In this document: one piece after another, positions 1-6,689 of the stretch
Layout: each line of letters starts with the position of its first letter
Numbering within the stretch: position 1 is the first letter of the stretch
Source of the DNA: an uncultured bacterium
GTDB lineage: Bacteria; Bacillota_I; Bacilli_A; RF39; UBA660
Length of the DNA: 13,375 bases
Direction of reading: 5' to 3'
NCBI GenBank assembly: GCA_949286645.1
Contig: CASEDN010000043.1
Location: 1-13,375, forward strand
The notes under the pieces: generated by a model
The model's input: only the letters and a program-made list of their open reading frames with translations
Databases searched by the model: none
Told to the model about the DNA's origin: nothing
Translations under genes and position numbers: made by a program

Positions 1-169
1 AAACGGTTTTTAGTCTTGCTACTTGGTGTCTTAATTCTCTAAGGCGTGAAGGTTTTTCTAGGTTACCCATTGCTCCACTAAATCTTAAGTTGAATAGTTC
101 TTCTTTAGATTCTTTAAGTTTTGCATTGATCTCTTCGTTTGATAATTCTCTAATTTCTTTAACCTTCAT
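1..169 (-). CDS. rpmC: 50S ribosomal protein L29 (uL29), partial, cut by the left edge
   Basis: The first 56 codons are visible, beginning MKVKEIRELSNEEI and including the family's LFNLRF and RLRELRHQVARLKT segments, so the gene lacks only its last few codons. L29 is a small two-helix protein of the large subunit near the peptide exit tunnel. The ATG is at 167-169. The stop codon of rplP (159-161) lies inside this gene, an 11-base overlap in a different frame. A strong AGGAGGTG ribosome-binding site lies just upstream, inside the end of rplP. The overlap makes translational coupling to rplP likely. Confidence 0.95.
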   Translation of the reverse strand, partial: MKVKEIRELSNEEINAKLKESKEELFNLRFSGAMGNLEKPSRLRELRHQVARLKTV

Positions 170-599
170 TAGTAACACCTCCTGCTACTTTATCTTCTTT
201 CTTTACAAATTTGCAAGTTATTGGTAATTTATGGCTTGCTAGTCTTAATGCTTCACGAGCTACTTCTTCAGAAACACCTGCTACTTCAAACATGATTTTT
301 CCTTCTTTAACTACTGCTACCCATTCTTCAACATTACCTTTACCTTTACCTTGACGAGTACCGATAGGTTTTTTAGTTAGTGGCATGTGTGGGAATATGT
401 TTATCCATACTTTACCACCACGTTTCATATAACGAGTCATGGCAACACGAGCTGCTTCGATTTGATTTGCTGTAATCCATGCTCCTTCTTTAGCTTGTAA
501 TCCATACTCACCAAAGTGTAACTCACGATTACCTCTTGATTTGCCTTCGTAAGGTAATCTGTGAACACGACGATATTTAGTTCTTGATGGTATTAACAC
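159..599 (-). CDS. rplP: 50S ribosomal protein L16 (uL16)
   Basis: L16 sits near the A-site tRNA elbow and helps organise the peptidyl-transferase region. The 146-residue product starts MLIPSRTKYRRVHR and carries the family's RVAMTRYMKRGGKVWI and IFPHMPLTKKPIGTRQGKGKG segments, with a normal length. The start codon is GTG at 597-599. It is preceded by AAAGGAGGT with a 7-base spacer, and this ribosome-binding site is read as the Lys-Gly-Gly codons at the end of rpsC. Only one base separates the rpsC stop from this start, so the two genes are probably translationally coupled. The 3' end overlaps rpmC by 11 bases. Confidence 0.98.
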   Translation of the reverse strand: MLIPSRTKYRRVHRLPYEGKSRGNRELHFGEYGLQAKEGAWITANQIEAARVAMTRYMKRGGKVWINIFPHMPLTKKPIGTRQGKGKGNVEEWVAVVKEGKIMFEVAGVSEEVAREALRLASHKLPITCKFVKKEDKVAGGVTNEG

Positions 600-600
600 T

Positions 601-1293
601 CTAATTACCTCCTTTAGCTTTACTTTCTTTTCTTTCTTTAGTATCTTTACTTACTTTATTCTTTGATGGTAGGATTTCGCCTTTGTAAATCCATACTTTT
701 ACACCAATTTTACCATATGTTGTATCTGCTTCACTTGTAGCATAATCAACATCTGCTCTTAATGTATGTAGTGGGATAGTTCCTTCTGTATATCCTTCAC
801 TACGAGCCATATCAGCACCACCTAAACGGCCTGATACTTTTGTTTTGATACCTTTAGCTCCTGCTTTCATTGCATTTCTAATTGCACGTTTTTGAGCCAT
901 TCTAAATGATGCTCTATTTGTAATTTGACTTGCAATTGAATCTGCAACTAATTGTGCATTAAGGTCTGCTTTCTTAATATCAACGATTGATATATTAATG
1001 TTTTCACCAACGACTTTTGATAGTTTATCCTTAAGTTTTGTAATTTCTTCTCCACCGCGACCGATGATAACACCTGGACGTGATGTATGGATAGAAACTT
1101 CACATTTCTTTGGAGTTCTTTCTATTTCGACTTTGGCAATTCCTGCATTTTTAAGATTTTTTTCAAGGTATTCTCTAATCTTAATATCATTTACTAATGT
1201 TTTAGATACTTCACCTTTAGGAGCATACCATTTAGCTTCCCAATCTTTGTTGATGCCAAGTCTTAGTCCGTTTGGATTAACTTTTTGTCCCAT
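601..1293 (-). CDS. rpsC: 30S ribosomal protein S3 (uS3)
   Basis: S3 is a small-subunit head protein at the mRNA entry channel. The 230-residue product begins MGQKVNPNGLRLGINKDW. It has an N-terminal KH domain with the GxxG loop at residues 78-81 (GRGG within RPGVIIGRGGEEI). Its C-terminal domain contains KGIKTKVSGRLGGADMARSE and ends in a Lys-rich tail. Length is normal to slightly long. The ATG is preceded by AAGGAGG at good spacing, 15 bases after rplV. Its final codons double as the rplP ribosome-binding site. Confidence 0.98.
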   Translation of the reverse strand: MGQKVNPNGLRLGINKDWEAKWYAPKGEVSKTLVNDIKIREYLEKNLKNAGIAKVEIERTPKKCEVSIHTSRPGVIIGRGGEEITKLKDKLSKVVGENINISIVDIKKADLNAQLVADSIASQITNRASFRMAQKRAIRNAMKAGAKGIKTKVSGRLGGADMARSEGYTEGTIPLHTLRADVDYATSEADTTYGKIGVKVWIYKGEILPSKNKVSKDTKERKESKAKGGN

Positions 1294-1308
1294 TATAGTT
1301 CCTCCTTA

Positions 1309-1641
1309 TTATTTTGCAGCCACTACAATAACTATGTGACTTGTTCTTTTATCATTATGTCCGATGCGTCCACGTGAGTCGAATAATACTCTTTTCATTA
1401 CTGGACCAGCATCTACACGTGCTTCCTTTACATATAAATCGTCAGCATTTAATCCGTTATTATTAACGGCATTTGCTACTGCTGAATTTAAGACTTTCTT
1501 AGTAAGGATAGCTGCTTTTTTATTTGTATTTTCTAATATTGCTAGAGCATCACTTACTTTTTTACCACGAATAGTATCGATTACTAAACGAGCTTTAATA
1601 GGTGATATTCTTTGCATTTTAGCGATTGCTTTTGCTTCCAT
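1309..1641 (-). CDS. rplV: 50S ribosomal protein L22 (uL22)
   Basis: L22 lines the nascent-peptide exit tunnel with a long beta-hairpin. The 110-residue product is of normal length. It shows the family landmarks ISPIKARLVIDTIRGKKV near the N-terminus, LNSAVANAVNNNGL centrally, and a hairpin region with KRVLFDSRGRIGHNDKRTSH near the C-terminus, where macrolide-resistance changes occur in other species. I see no such insertion or deletion here. A GGAGGAG ribosome-binding site precedes the ATG, and 22 bases separate it from rpsS. Confidence 0.98.
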   Translation of the reverse strand: MEAKAIAKMQRISPIKARLVIDTIRGKKVSDALAILENTNKKAAILTKKVLNSAVANAVNNNGLNADDLYVKEARVDAGPVMKRVLFDSRGRIGHNDKRTSHIVIVVAAK

Positions 1642-1663
1642 TTTTAACTCCTCCTAGTCTTTA

Positions 1664-1930
1664 TTATTTTTTGTCAGAGCCATGTCCACCATTTTTACGA
1701 GTTAAAGCAAATTCTCCTAATTTGTGTCCAACCATGTCTTCAGTAACATAAACGGGGATAAATTCTTTACCGTTATGAACTGCAAAGGTGTGGCCGATAA
1801 ATTCAGGAAAGATAGTAGAACGGCGTGACCAAGTTTTTATTACTTCTTTTTTTCCAGTTTCATTTAATTTTTGAACCTTTTTTAATAGTCTTGGAAATAC
1901 ATAAGGTCCTTTCTTTAAACTTCTAGCCAT
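1664..1930 (-). CDS. rpsS: 30S ribosomal protein S19 (uS19)
   Basis: S19 is a small-subunit head protein that forms a complex with S13 and contacts the A-site region. The 88-residue product begins MARSLKKGPYVFPRLLKKV and has the family signature from IKTWSRRSTIFPEFIGHTFA to GHKLGEFALTRKNGGH. Length is normal. The ATG follows AGGAGG, with an 11-base gap from rplB. Confidence 0.98.
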   Translation of the reverse strand: MARSLKKGPYVFPRLLKKVQKLNETGKKEVIKTWSRRSTIFPEFIGHTFAVHNGKEFIPVYVTEDMVGHKLGEFALTRKNGGHGSDKK

Positions 1931-1941
1931 ATTTTATCCTC

Positions 1942-2772
1942 CTATTTACTATTACGACGACGTACAATAAATTTGTCTGTCTTTTTATTATTTCTTGTTT
2001 TATATCCAAGAGCAGGTTTACCCCATGGAGTAAGAGGTGCCTTACGTCCAACTGGAGCACGTCCTTCACCACCACCGTGTGGATGGTCATTAGGGTTCAT
2101 AACAGAACCACGAACTGTTGGGCGAATTCCCATATGACGTTTACGTCCTGCTTTACCAAGTTTAACCAAGCTAGCATCTTCGTTACCAACAACACCAACT
2201 GTAGCCATACAAGTACCAAGTACTTTTCTTTGTTCTCCACTTGATAATCTAATCATTACATATTTTCCTTCACGCCCAAGGATTTGAGCAGAACTACCAG
2301 CACTTCTTGCTAGAGCAGCTCCTTTTCCTGGGCGAAGTTCAATGTTATGAATAACAGTACCTACTGGAATATTCATAATAGGAAGAGCATTTCCTACTTT
2401 GATATCTACGTTTTCACCGCTTATTACTTTATCTCCTACTTTTAAGTTCTTAGGAGCGATGATGTATCTCTTTTCTCCATCCATATAGTTGATTAATGCA
2501 ATGTTTGCTGTTCTATTTGGATCGTATTCTATGCTTGCTACAACACCAGCGATATCTTTCTTATCTCTTTTGAAATCGATAAAACGATATTTTCTTTTAA
2601 CTCCGCCACCTTGATGACGAACAGTTATTTTTCCTTGATTATTACGTCCAGAGTTTTTCTTAAGTGTTACTGTTAAGCTTTTCTCTGGAGTAGATTTAGT
2701 AATCTCTTCGTTTGTTAGAGTACTCATTCCTCTACGTCCTGGTGTAGTAGGTTTATAATTTCTTATTGCCAT
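1942..2772 (-). CDS. rplB: 50S ribosomal protein L2 (uL2)
   Basis: L2 is the large core protein of the 50S subunit, needed for subunit association and peptidyl-transferase activity. The 276-residue product has the family's usual length. It begins MAIRNYKPTTPGRRGMS, has an OB-fold/SH3-like core (TVRHQGGGVKRKYR, IELRPGKGAALARSAG), and ends with the highly conserved NPNDHPHGGGEGRAPVGRK loop carrying the conserved histidine at residue 230. AAGGAGG lies upstream of the ATG, 16 bases after rplW. Confidence 0.99.
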   Translation of the reverse strand: MAIRNYKPTTPGRRGMSTLTNEEITKSTPEKSLTVTLKKNSGRNNQGKITVRHQGGGVKRKYRFIDFKRDKKDIAGVVASIEYDPNRTANIALINYMDGEKRYIIAPKNLKVGDKVISGENVDIKVGNALPIMNIPVGTVIHNIELRPGKGAALARSAGSSAQILGREGKYVMIRLSSGEQRKVLGTCMATVGVVGNEDASLVKLGKAGRKRHMGIRPTVRGSVMNPNDHPHGGGEGRAPVGRKAPLTPWGKPALGYKTRNNKKTDKFIVRRRNSK

Positions 2773-2788
2773 ATTTTAGTTCCTCCTT

Positions 2789-3070
2789 CTAACCAAGATC
2801 AATTTGTTCACCATCTCTTAGAGTTACAATAGCTTTCTTATATCTATTTGTAAGTCCAGTATAGCGACCAACTCTTCTTTTTTTAGGTTTAACATTTAAT
2901 GTTCTTATTTGTTTTACATGTACTTTAAAGATTTTTTCAATAGCTTGTTTAATTTCAATTTTATTAGCTTTAGAAGAAACCTTAAATACATATTGATTCT
3001 TCTCTCCTAGAGAACCACTTTTTTCAGTGATAACAGGAGCTTTGATTATTTCTAAGTATTTAGTATCCAT
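2789..3070 (-). CDS. rplW: 50S ribosomal protein L23 (uL23)
   Basis: L23 lies at the exit of the peptide tunnel, where trigger factor and the signal recognition particle dock. The 93-residue product shows IIKAPVITEKS at the N-terminus, YVFKVSSKANKIEIKQAIEKIF in the middle, and the basic KKRRVGRYTGLTNRYKKAIVTL segment. Length is typical for bacteria. Its ATG overlaps the rplD stop by one base (TAATG), with a GAGGAGG ribosome-binding site inside the end of rplD, which implies translational coupling. Confidence 0.98.
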   Translation of the reverse strand: MDTKYLEIIKAPVITEKSGSLGEKNQYVFKVSSKANKIEIKQAIEKIFKVHVKQIRTLNVKPKKRRVGRYTGLTNRYKKAIVTLRDGEQIDLG

Positions 3071-3696
3071 TATTTAAGAGCCTCCTCTATCTTTTTAATA
3101 GCTTCACTAGTAAAGACTACGACATCAGAGTTAACTAAGTCTAATACATTTAATTCATTAGCTGCTATTAATGCAACACTAGGAATGTTTCTAGATGCTA
3201 ATATTACATTTTCTGTAAAGTCTTCTACTACGAATAGTACTTTCTTATCAGCTATTTTTAATGTGTTTAATAATGTAATCATTTCTTTTGTCTTTGGAGT
3301 AGTAAATGATAACTCTTCCATAACGATTACTTCATTATCATTAAACTTATGACTTAAAGCACTCTTTAATGCTAATCTTCTTTCTTTACGATTTTGTTTT
3401 TTACTGTAATCTCTTGGTACTGGAGTTCCATATCTTCCTCCACCTACCCATTGTACAGCTCTAATTGAACCTTGACGTGCATGTCCAGTTCCTTTTTGTC
3501 TCCAAGGTTTACGTCCTCCACCACTAACTTCTGAACGGTTTTTAGTAGAGTGTGTTCCTTGTCTTAATGATGCTCTTGCTAATATGATTGCATCATATAA
3601 TACTTTATCATTTGGGGTAATAGAAAATATTTCTTCATTTAATTTTAAATCATTTACTTTTTCACCTTTAAGATTTAAAAGATCTATCTTTTTCAT
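3070..3696 (-). CDS. rplD: 50S ribosomal protein L4 (uL4)
   Basis: L4 reaches into the exit tunnel and in Escherichia coli is also the repressor of the S10 operon. The reading frame opens at a GTG at 3712-3714, but the ATG at 3694-3696 is the better start. It has AAGGAGG at 3704-3710 with a 7-base spacer and gives MKKIDLLNLKGEKV and a 208-residue protein, close to the family length. Conserved segments include the tunnel loop (TRSEVSGGGRKPWRQKGTGHAR-type sequence, residues about 54-75) and PRDYSKKQNRKERRLALKSA. A hairpin lies just before the ribosome-binding site. Confidence 0.97.
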   Translation of the reverse strand: MKKIDLLNLKGEKVNDLKLNEEIFSITPNDKVLYDAIILARASLRQGTHSTKNRSEVSGGGRKPWRQKGTGHARQGSIRAVQWVGGGRYGTPVPRDYSKKQNRKERRLALKSALSHKFNDNEVIVMEELSFTTPKTKEMITLLNTLKIADKKVLFVVEDFTENVILASRNIPSVALIAANELNVLDLVNSDVVVFTSEAIKKIEEALK

Positions 3697-3710
3697 ACTT
3701 TTTCCTCCTT

Positions 3711-3746
3711 TCACTACATAACATAATTTTATTTAAACTGTAGTGA
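3711..3746 (-). promoter_or_regulatory. Hairpin between rplC and rplD, adjacent to the rplD ribosome-binding site
   Basis: The 53-base gap between rplC and rplD is the longest in the cluster. It contains a perfect 8-bp inverted repeat, TCACTACA (3711-3718) and TGTAGTGA (3739-3746), enclosing a 20-base AT-rich loop. On the mRNA, the 3' arm of the stem ends directly against the AAGGAGG of rplD. There is no U-tract after the stem, so it does not look like a terminator. It may affect rplD initiation, protect a processed mRNA end, or be incidental. Confidence 0.5.
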
Positions 3747-3749
3747 TGA

Positions 3750-4517
3750 TTATTCGTTTGTTGTTTCTGTTGACTCAGTAGTTGCAGCTTCTACTACTTC
3801 TTCAGTATTAGTATTTTCTTCTACTTCAGTAGTAACTTCAGCTTCTTTCATCTCTTCATAAGTGATTAAGTCTTTAGCAGTATTTTTCTTACCTGGCTTC
3901 TTAACAGCTGTTTTAATTACTACTAGCCCTTCTTTTGGTCCAGGCACATTACCTTTAATTAAAATTACATTATTTTCTAAGTCTACTGCTACTACTTCTA
4001 AGTTTTGAACAGTAGAGTTTACATTACCCATTTGTCCTGGTAATTTCTTACCTTTTAATACGTGCATTGGTCTCATTGTTCCTAGTGAACCAACTCCACG
4101 ATGATATTGTGAACCATGTCCCATAGGTCCACGGCTCCCGTTGTGACGTTTAATTACACCTTGGAAACCTTTTCCTTTGCTAACTCCACTAACGTCTACA
4201 ATTTCACCAGCTTCAAATACGCTAGCATCTAATACTTGTCCTAAAGTGTAATCAGCTACATTTACGCCTTTTATTTCTCTTAAGAAGCGCTTAGGTTCAG
4301 TATTAGCTTTAGTGGTATGACCCATCTTTGGTTTATTACTTAGTTTTTCTCTAACTGTTTTATAACCTAATTGAATTGCTTCATAACCATCTGTTTCATT
4401 AGTTTTGATTTGTGTAACAACATTAGGTTCAACTTCTACAACAGTTACAGGAATAAGCTTACCATCAGTAGTGAATACTTGAGTCATTCCTTTTTTTGTA
4501 CCTAAGATTCCTTTCAT
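3750..4517 (-). CDS. rplC: 50S ribosomal protein L3 (uL3) with an acidic C-terminal tail
   Basis: L3 is an early assembly protein close to the peptidyl-transferase centre. Two ATG codons are possible, at 4521-4523 and 4515-4517. The GGAGG at 4526-4530 is 2 bases from the first and 8 from the second, so I use the second, giving the canonical opening MKGILGTKKGMTQVF and 255 residues. The conserved core includes GVSKGKGFQGVIKRHN, GPMGHGSQYHRGVGSLG and KLPGQMGN. Bacterial L3 usually ends near residue 210. This one continues for about 45 residues, rich in Glu and Thr and almost free of basic residues near the end. Confidence 0.97.
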   Translation of the reverse strand: MKGILGTKKGMTQVFTTDGKLIPVTVVEVEPNVVTQIKTNETDGYEAIQLGYKTVREKLSNKPKMGHTTKANTEPKRFLREIKGVNVADYTLGQVLDASVFEAGEIVDVSGVSKGKGFQGVIKRHNGSRGPMGHGSQYHRGVGSLGTMRPMHVLKGKKLPGQMGNVNSTVQNLEVVAVDLENNVILIKGNVPGPKEGLVVIKTAVKKPGKKNTAKDLITYEEMKEAEVTTEVEENTNTEEVVEAATTESTETTNE

Positions 4518-4534
4518 TTTCATTTCCTCCTATT

Positions 4535-4846
4535 TTAGATTGTTTTGATTTTGATATCGACACCACTTGGTAAATCAAGATGTGCTAATGCATCAATCGT
4601 TTCTTTACTTGGGCTTTTAATGTCAATTAATCTCTTGTGTGTTCTTCTTTCGAATTGTTCACGGCTATCTTTATATTTGTGAACAGCTCTTAAAATTGTG
4701 AATTTCTCAATTTCTGTTGGTAGAGGTACAGGTCCAACTATATCTCCTCCAGTTCTTTTGATTGTTTCAACAATTTTAGTTACAGCATTGTCAAGTATCT
4801 TATGATCATATGCTTTTAACTTAATACGAATCTTTTGTGTTGACAC
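4535..4846 (-). CDS. rpsJ: 30S ribosomal protein S10 (uS10), first gene of the operon
   Basis: S10 is a small-subunit head protein and, as NusE, also takes part in transcription antitermination with NusB. The 103-residue product begins MSTQKIRIKLKAYDHKILD and has GPVPLPTEIEKFTILRAVHKYKDSREQFE and THKRLIDIKSP, at normal length. The start codon is GTG at 4844-4846, following GGGAGG with a 9-base spacer. It is the promoter-proximal gene of the cluster and lies 17 bases before the rplC start chosen here. Confidence 0.98.
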   Translation of the reverse strand: MSTQKIRIKLKAYDHKILDNAVTKIVETIKRTGGDIVGPVPLPTEIEKFTILRAVHKYKDSREQFERRTHKRLIDIKSPSKETIDALAHLDLPSGVDIKIKTI

Positions 4847-4866
4847 TATTTACGTCCTCCCTTCGC

Positions 4867-4965
4867 CTATATCTAGTATAGACTTGCTCCGTGTGAATAA
4901 CCCGATAGCTGATTAACAACTTAACCTGGCGTATCGACAACCTCCCACATCTAAGCAGTCACACG
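4867..4965 (-). promoter_or_regulatory. Structured 5' leader of the S10 operon mRNA
   Basis: The predicted transcript has about 120 nt before rpsJ and contains nested complementarity. CGUGUGA (4965-4959) can pair with UCACACG (4896-4890), closing the structure right at the predicted transcript 5' end. Inside it is an imperfect hairpin: GAUA (4935-4932) with UAUC (4907-4904), a GC/GC pair, then GGUUAA (4926-4921) with UUAAUC (4916-4911) around a GUUG loop. A small hairpin with CTATA/TATAG arms (4867-4881) lies nearer the ribosome-binding site. Many bacterial ribosomal operons have autoregulatory leaders; I cannot assign this one to a known family. Confidence 0.5.
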
Positions 4966-4971
4966 TAATTA

Positions 4972-5000
4972 ATATTATCATAGAAATCCCCAGAATACAA
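4972..5000 (-). promoter_or_regulatory. Predicted promoter of the S10 operon
   Basis: On the minus strand, TTGTAT at 4995-5000 (-35) is separated by exactly 17 bases from TAATAT at 4972-4977 (-10). The -10 is preceded by TGA, forming an extended -10 element. The predicted start of transcription is near 4965, which coincides with the outer helix of the leader. Confidence 0.65.
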
Positions 5001-5104
5001 GCATTTTTTGAAATTTTTTTGGTAAAAAATTTGACATTTATATCTTATATAACTGATGATGGGATAAATATACTGTGTAAAGCTTATAAATATGTTTACA
5101 AAAA

Positions 5105-5138
5105 AGAGCGCTTAATTAACATTAGCGCTCTATATATT
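5105..5138. terminator. Rho-independent terminator, orphan, possibly bidirectional
   Basis: A perfect 8-bp stem, AGAGCGCT (5105-5112) with AGCGCTCT (5124-5131), encloses an 11-base loop. On the minus strand the stem is followed at once by TTTTTTG; on the plus strand the tail is weaker (TATATATTTTT). No intact gene lies immediately upstream on either strand. It therefore insulates the S10 promoter from readthrough, or is left over from a lost minus-strand gene whose remnant may be at 5241-5345. Confidence 0.75.
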
Positions 5139-5240
5139 TTTCCAAAAACTCGTTTATAGAAATAAAATTCTAAGGGCTCGTTTCTAACCAAACAAAATAA
5201 TTACATAAATTTATGAAAATATTCAAAGGTTTTATGTTAC

Positions 5241-5345
5241 CTAATTTTGATAGACTTCTTTATCAATATCACTATATTTAGTGTACTGTATATCATTTGT
5301 TATTTCAATACTTTTTTGTAAATAAGTACAGCAAATATCTCCCTA
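5241..5345 (-). pseudogene. Possible 3' remnant of a minus-strand gene, family not recognised
   Basis: Reading the minus strand to the TAG at 5241-5243 gives about 33 stop-free codons ending in IEITNDIQYTKYSDIDKEVYQN, whose composition looks like a real protein C-terminus. An in-frame stop lies just upstream and no start codon is present, so it cannot be expressed as it stands. The orphan terminator at 5105-5131, in the same direction, fits a gene that once ended here. The segment is short and chance cannot be excluded. Confidence 0.25.
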
Positions 5346-5653
5346 CTGTTGGAGCGACTGTGCCAGAGGAGATTAAAGAATTATTAAAGTATGAACATAA
5401 ACTTACTGATGAAGAGAAAGATAGATATAAAAATGAGTGGATAAAATTAGCAGATGAAAATAGTGAAATAAGGCTTTTCCAAAATGGTAAAATTATTAGT
5501 ACTAATTATGACTATTTATATAGTTATATTGACAAGTACTATGATAAAAATAATATAAGGCGGACTGTTGCTACTCTTATGGGGAATGATACTGAAAATA
5601 ATTTAAGTTCTGATGTTTATAACTTTTTAATTGAGAGAAAGCAAAAGCAATAA
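5297..5653 (+). CDS. Small protein resembling the C-terminal half of DUF1835/DUF3658 proteins; probably a remnant
   Basis: The frame opens with a TTG at 5297 that has no ribosome-binding site. A better start is the GTG at 5360-5362, with GGAG five bases upstream, giving 97 residues. From there the sequence (LTDEEKDRYKNEWIKLADEN, then IRLFQNGKI, then RTVATLMG and SSDVYNFLIERK) resembles the C-terminal region of DUF1835/DUF3658 proteins as I remember the pattern; function is unknown. The N-terminal DUF1835 domain is absent. In-frame sequence upstream from an ATG at 5234 is broken by a TAG at 5279-5281. The piece is probably a 5'-truncated pseudogene, although the GTG could allow expression of a short protein. 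Confidence 0.5.
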   Translation: MLFQYFFVNKYSKYLPTVGATVPEEIKELLKYEHKLTDEEKDRYKNEWIKLADENSEIRLFQNGKIISTNYDYLYSYIDKYYDKNNIRRTVATLMGNDTENNLSSDVYNFLIERKQKQ

Positions 5654-5735
5654 TGATATTTTATACTCTTGTATTACTATTAATAACATTTGATATATCA
5701 ATAAAAGTTAATCTTATTAATATTTAAAATTTAAA

Positions 5736-5764
5736 TTGCTTTTTTTGGGGAAATAGTGTATGAT
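5736..5764 (+). promoter_or_regulatory. Predicted promoter of the Fic-like/PHP unit
   Basis: TTGCTT at 5736-5741 and TATGAT at 5759-5764 are separated by 17 bases. Transcription would start near 5771, giving a leader of about 22 bases with a G-rich ribosome-binding site at 5779-5785. The AT-rich gap from 5654 to 5735 otherwise holds only a 12-base palindrome, TTGATATATCAA, at 5690-5701. Confidence 0.6.
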
Positions 5765-5792
5765 ATGATAAATTTTAAGAGGGGGAAGTTTG

Positions 5793-6680
5793 ATGTTAAC
5801 AAGAGAATATGTAGAGAAAATGAGAATGTCAGGAGAAATACCAACTGTTAATTTAAAAATATTTGATAGCATTCATTCATTGCCATTTAGTCAATTTGTA
5901 ATAGATCATGAAAACGATACAGAAGAACTTTATACGCATTATATAAATGATGTTTTAGAGCTACAAGATGATGAGCTTGTTTCTTATCTAAATGCTATTA
6001 AATCTGTAGAAATAGTAGATAATCAGTCTTTAGAAAAAGAAGATAGTTTTTTAATGAGTTTATATATGCAAACTGAGAGAACTAATGCAATTGACTTTCT
6101 AATTAATAATGGAGTTACTCTTAATAGAGATGCTTTTATAAATGCTCATAAACTAATTTTAAAAGGAACAAGTAGTCAGAAATTTTCTGATAAAGACCAC
6201 AGAACAGATAATGAAGCATTTGTTGTCAGAATAGAAAGCGGTAACCCTAAAATTCGTTATTTTGCTCTACCTTATACTGATATTGAAGAGGCGATTAAGA
6301 AAATTATGGAATTTTACAATTCTGATACCTATGATGATAGAATATTTTTAAAATCACAAATAATTCACGGACTAGTAGCATCATTACAATTATTTGACGA
6401 TGGTAATACTAGATATGCACGTATTTTACAAAATCTTAAATTAAGTGAACTTACCAATAAAAAATATAACTATAATCTTCCATTACCTGCTTTGTATGGT
6501 ACTAGATCTTATTTTCCTTATAGAAGTAAATATCGTGAATTGATTGGCAACCTTGCTATTAACCCTAATTATGAAAATTGGGATGCTTGGTTTAATTTTA
6601 ATCTAAATAGAACAGAAGATGCTGTTTTCTTTATAGATAATAAATTAACAGCATATAAGAAAATGATTTATAGAAAATAG
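5793..6680 (+). CDS. Fic/DOC-fold protein with degenerate catalytic and inhibitory motifs
   Basis: The start is the ATG at 5793, seven bases after GGGGG; a TTG directly in front is less likely. The 295-residue product has the Fic core. The active-site loop reads QLFDDGNTRYAR (residues 199-210) against the canonical HPFxxGNGRxxR. The flap is recognisable as KIRYFALPYTDIEEAI (153-168), and the position of the N-terminal inhibitory helix reads TNAIDF (97-102) against [S/T]xxxE[G/N]. Active Fic enzymes usually transfer AMP from ATP to a hydroxyl side chain, using the histidine as base; here that position is Gln199. The phosphate-binding DGN and both arginines are kept. It may be a pseudoenzyme or catalyse something else. 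No signal peptide or membrane segment is seen. It is followed 9 bases later by the PHP gene. Confidence 0.75.
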   Translation: MLTREYVEKMRMSGEIPTVNLKIFDSIHSLPFSQFVIDHENDTEELYTHYINDVLELQDDELVSYLNAIKSVEIVDNQSLEKEDSFLMSLYMQTERTNAIDFLINNGVTLNRDAFINAHKLILKGTSSQKFSDKDHRTDNEAFVVRIESGNPKIRYFALPYTDIEEAIKKIMEFYNSDTYDDRIFLKSQIIHGLVASLQLFDDGNTRYARILQNLKLSELTNKKYNYNLPLPALYGTRSYFPYRSKYRELIGNLAINPNYENWDAWFNFNLNRTEDAVFFIDNKLTAYKKMIYRK

Positions 6681-6689
6681 AGGTGACAA

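Noticed and set aside
998..1339. Long plus-strand open frame opposite rpsC and the end of rplV
   Set aside because: It is antisense to clearly conserved ribosomal genes and its composition is that of a reverse-strand shadow. The same applies to the frame at 1364-1657.
3697..3714. Longer L4 starting at the GTG at 3712-3714
   Set aside because: The Shine-Dalgarno lies inside that extension and is ideally spaced for the ATG at 3694-3696, which also gives the conserved N-terminus.
5031..5060. TTGACA on the plus strand as a promoter towards the DUF3658-like fragment
   Set aside because: No acceptable -10 box occurs at 16-18 bases (TGATGA at 17), and the next AT-rich hexamer is too far away.
5690..5701. 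Perfect 12-base palindrome TTGATATATCAA as an operator
   Set aside because: It consists almost only of A and T in a very AT-rich gap, about 35 bases upstream of the -35 box; chance occurrence is likely.
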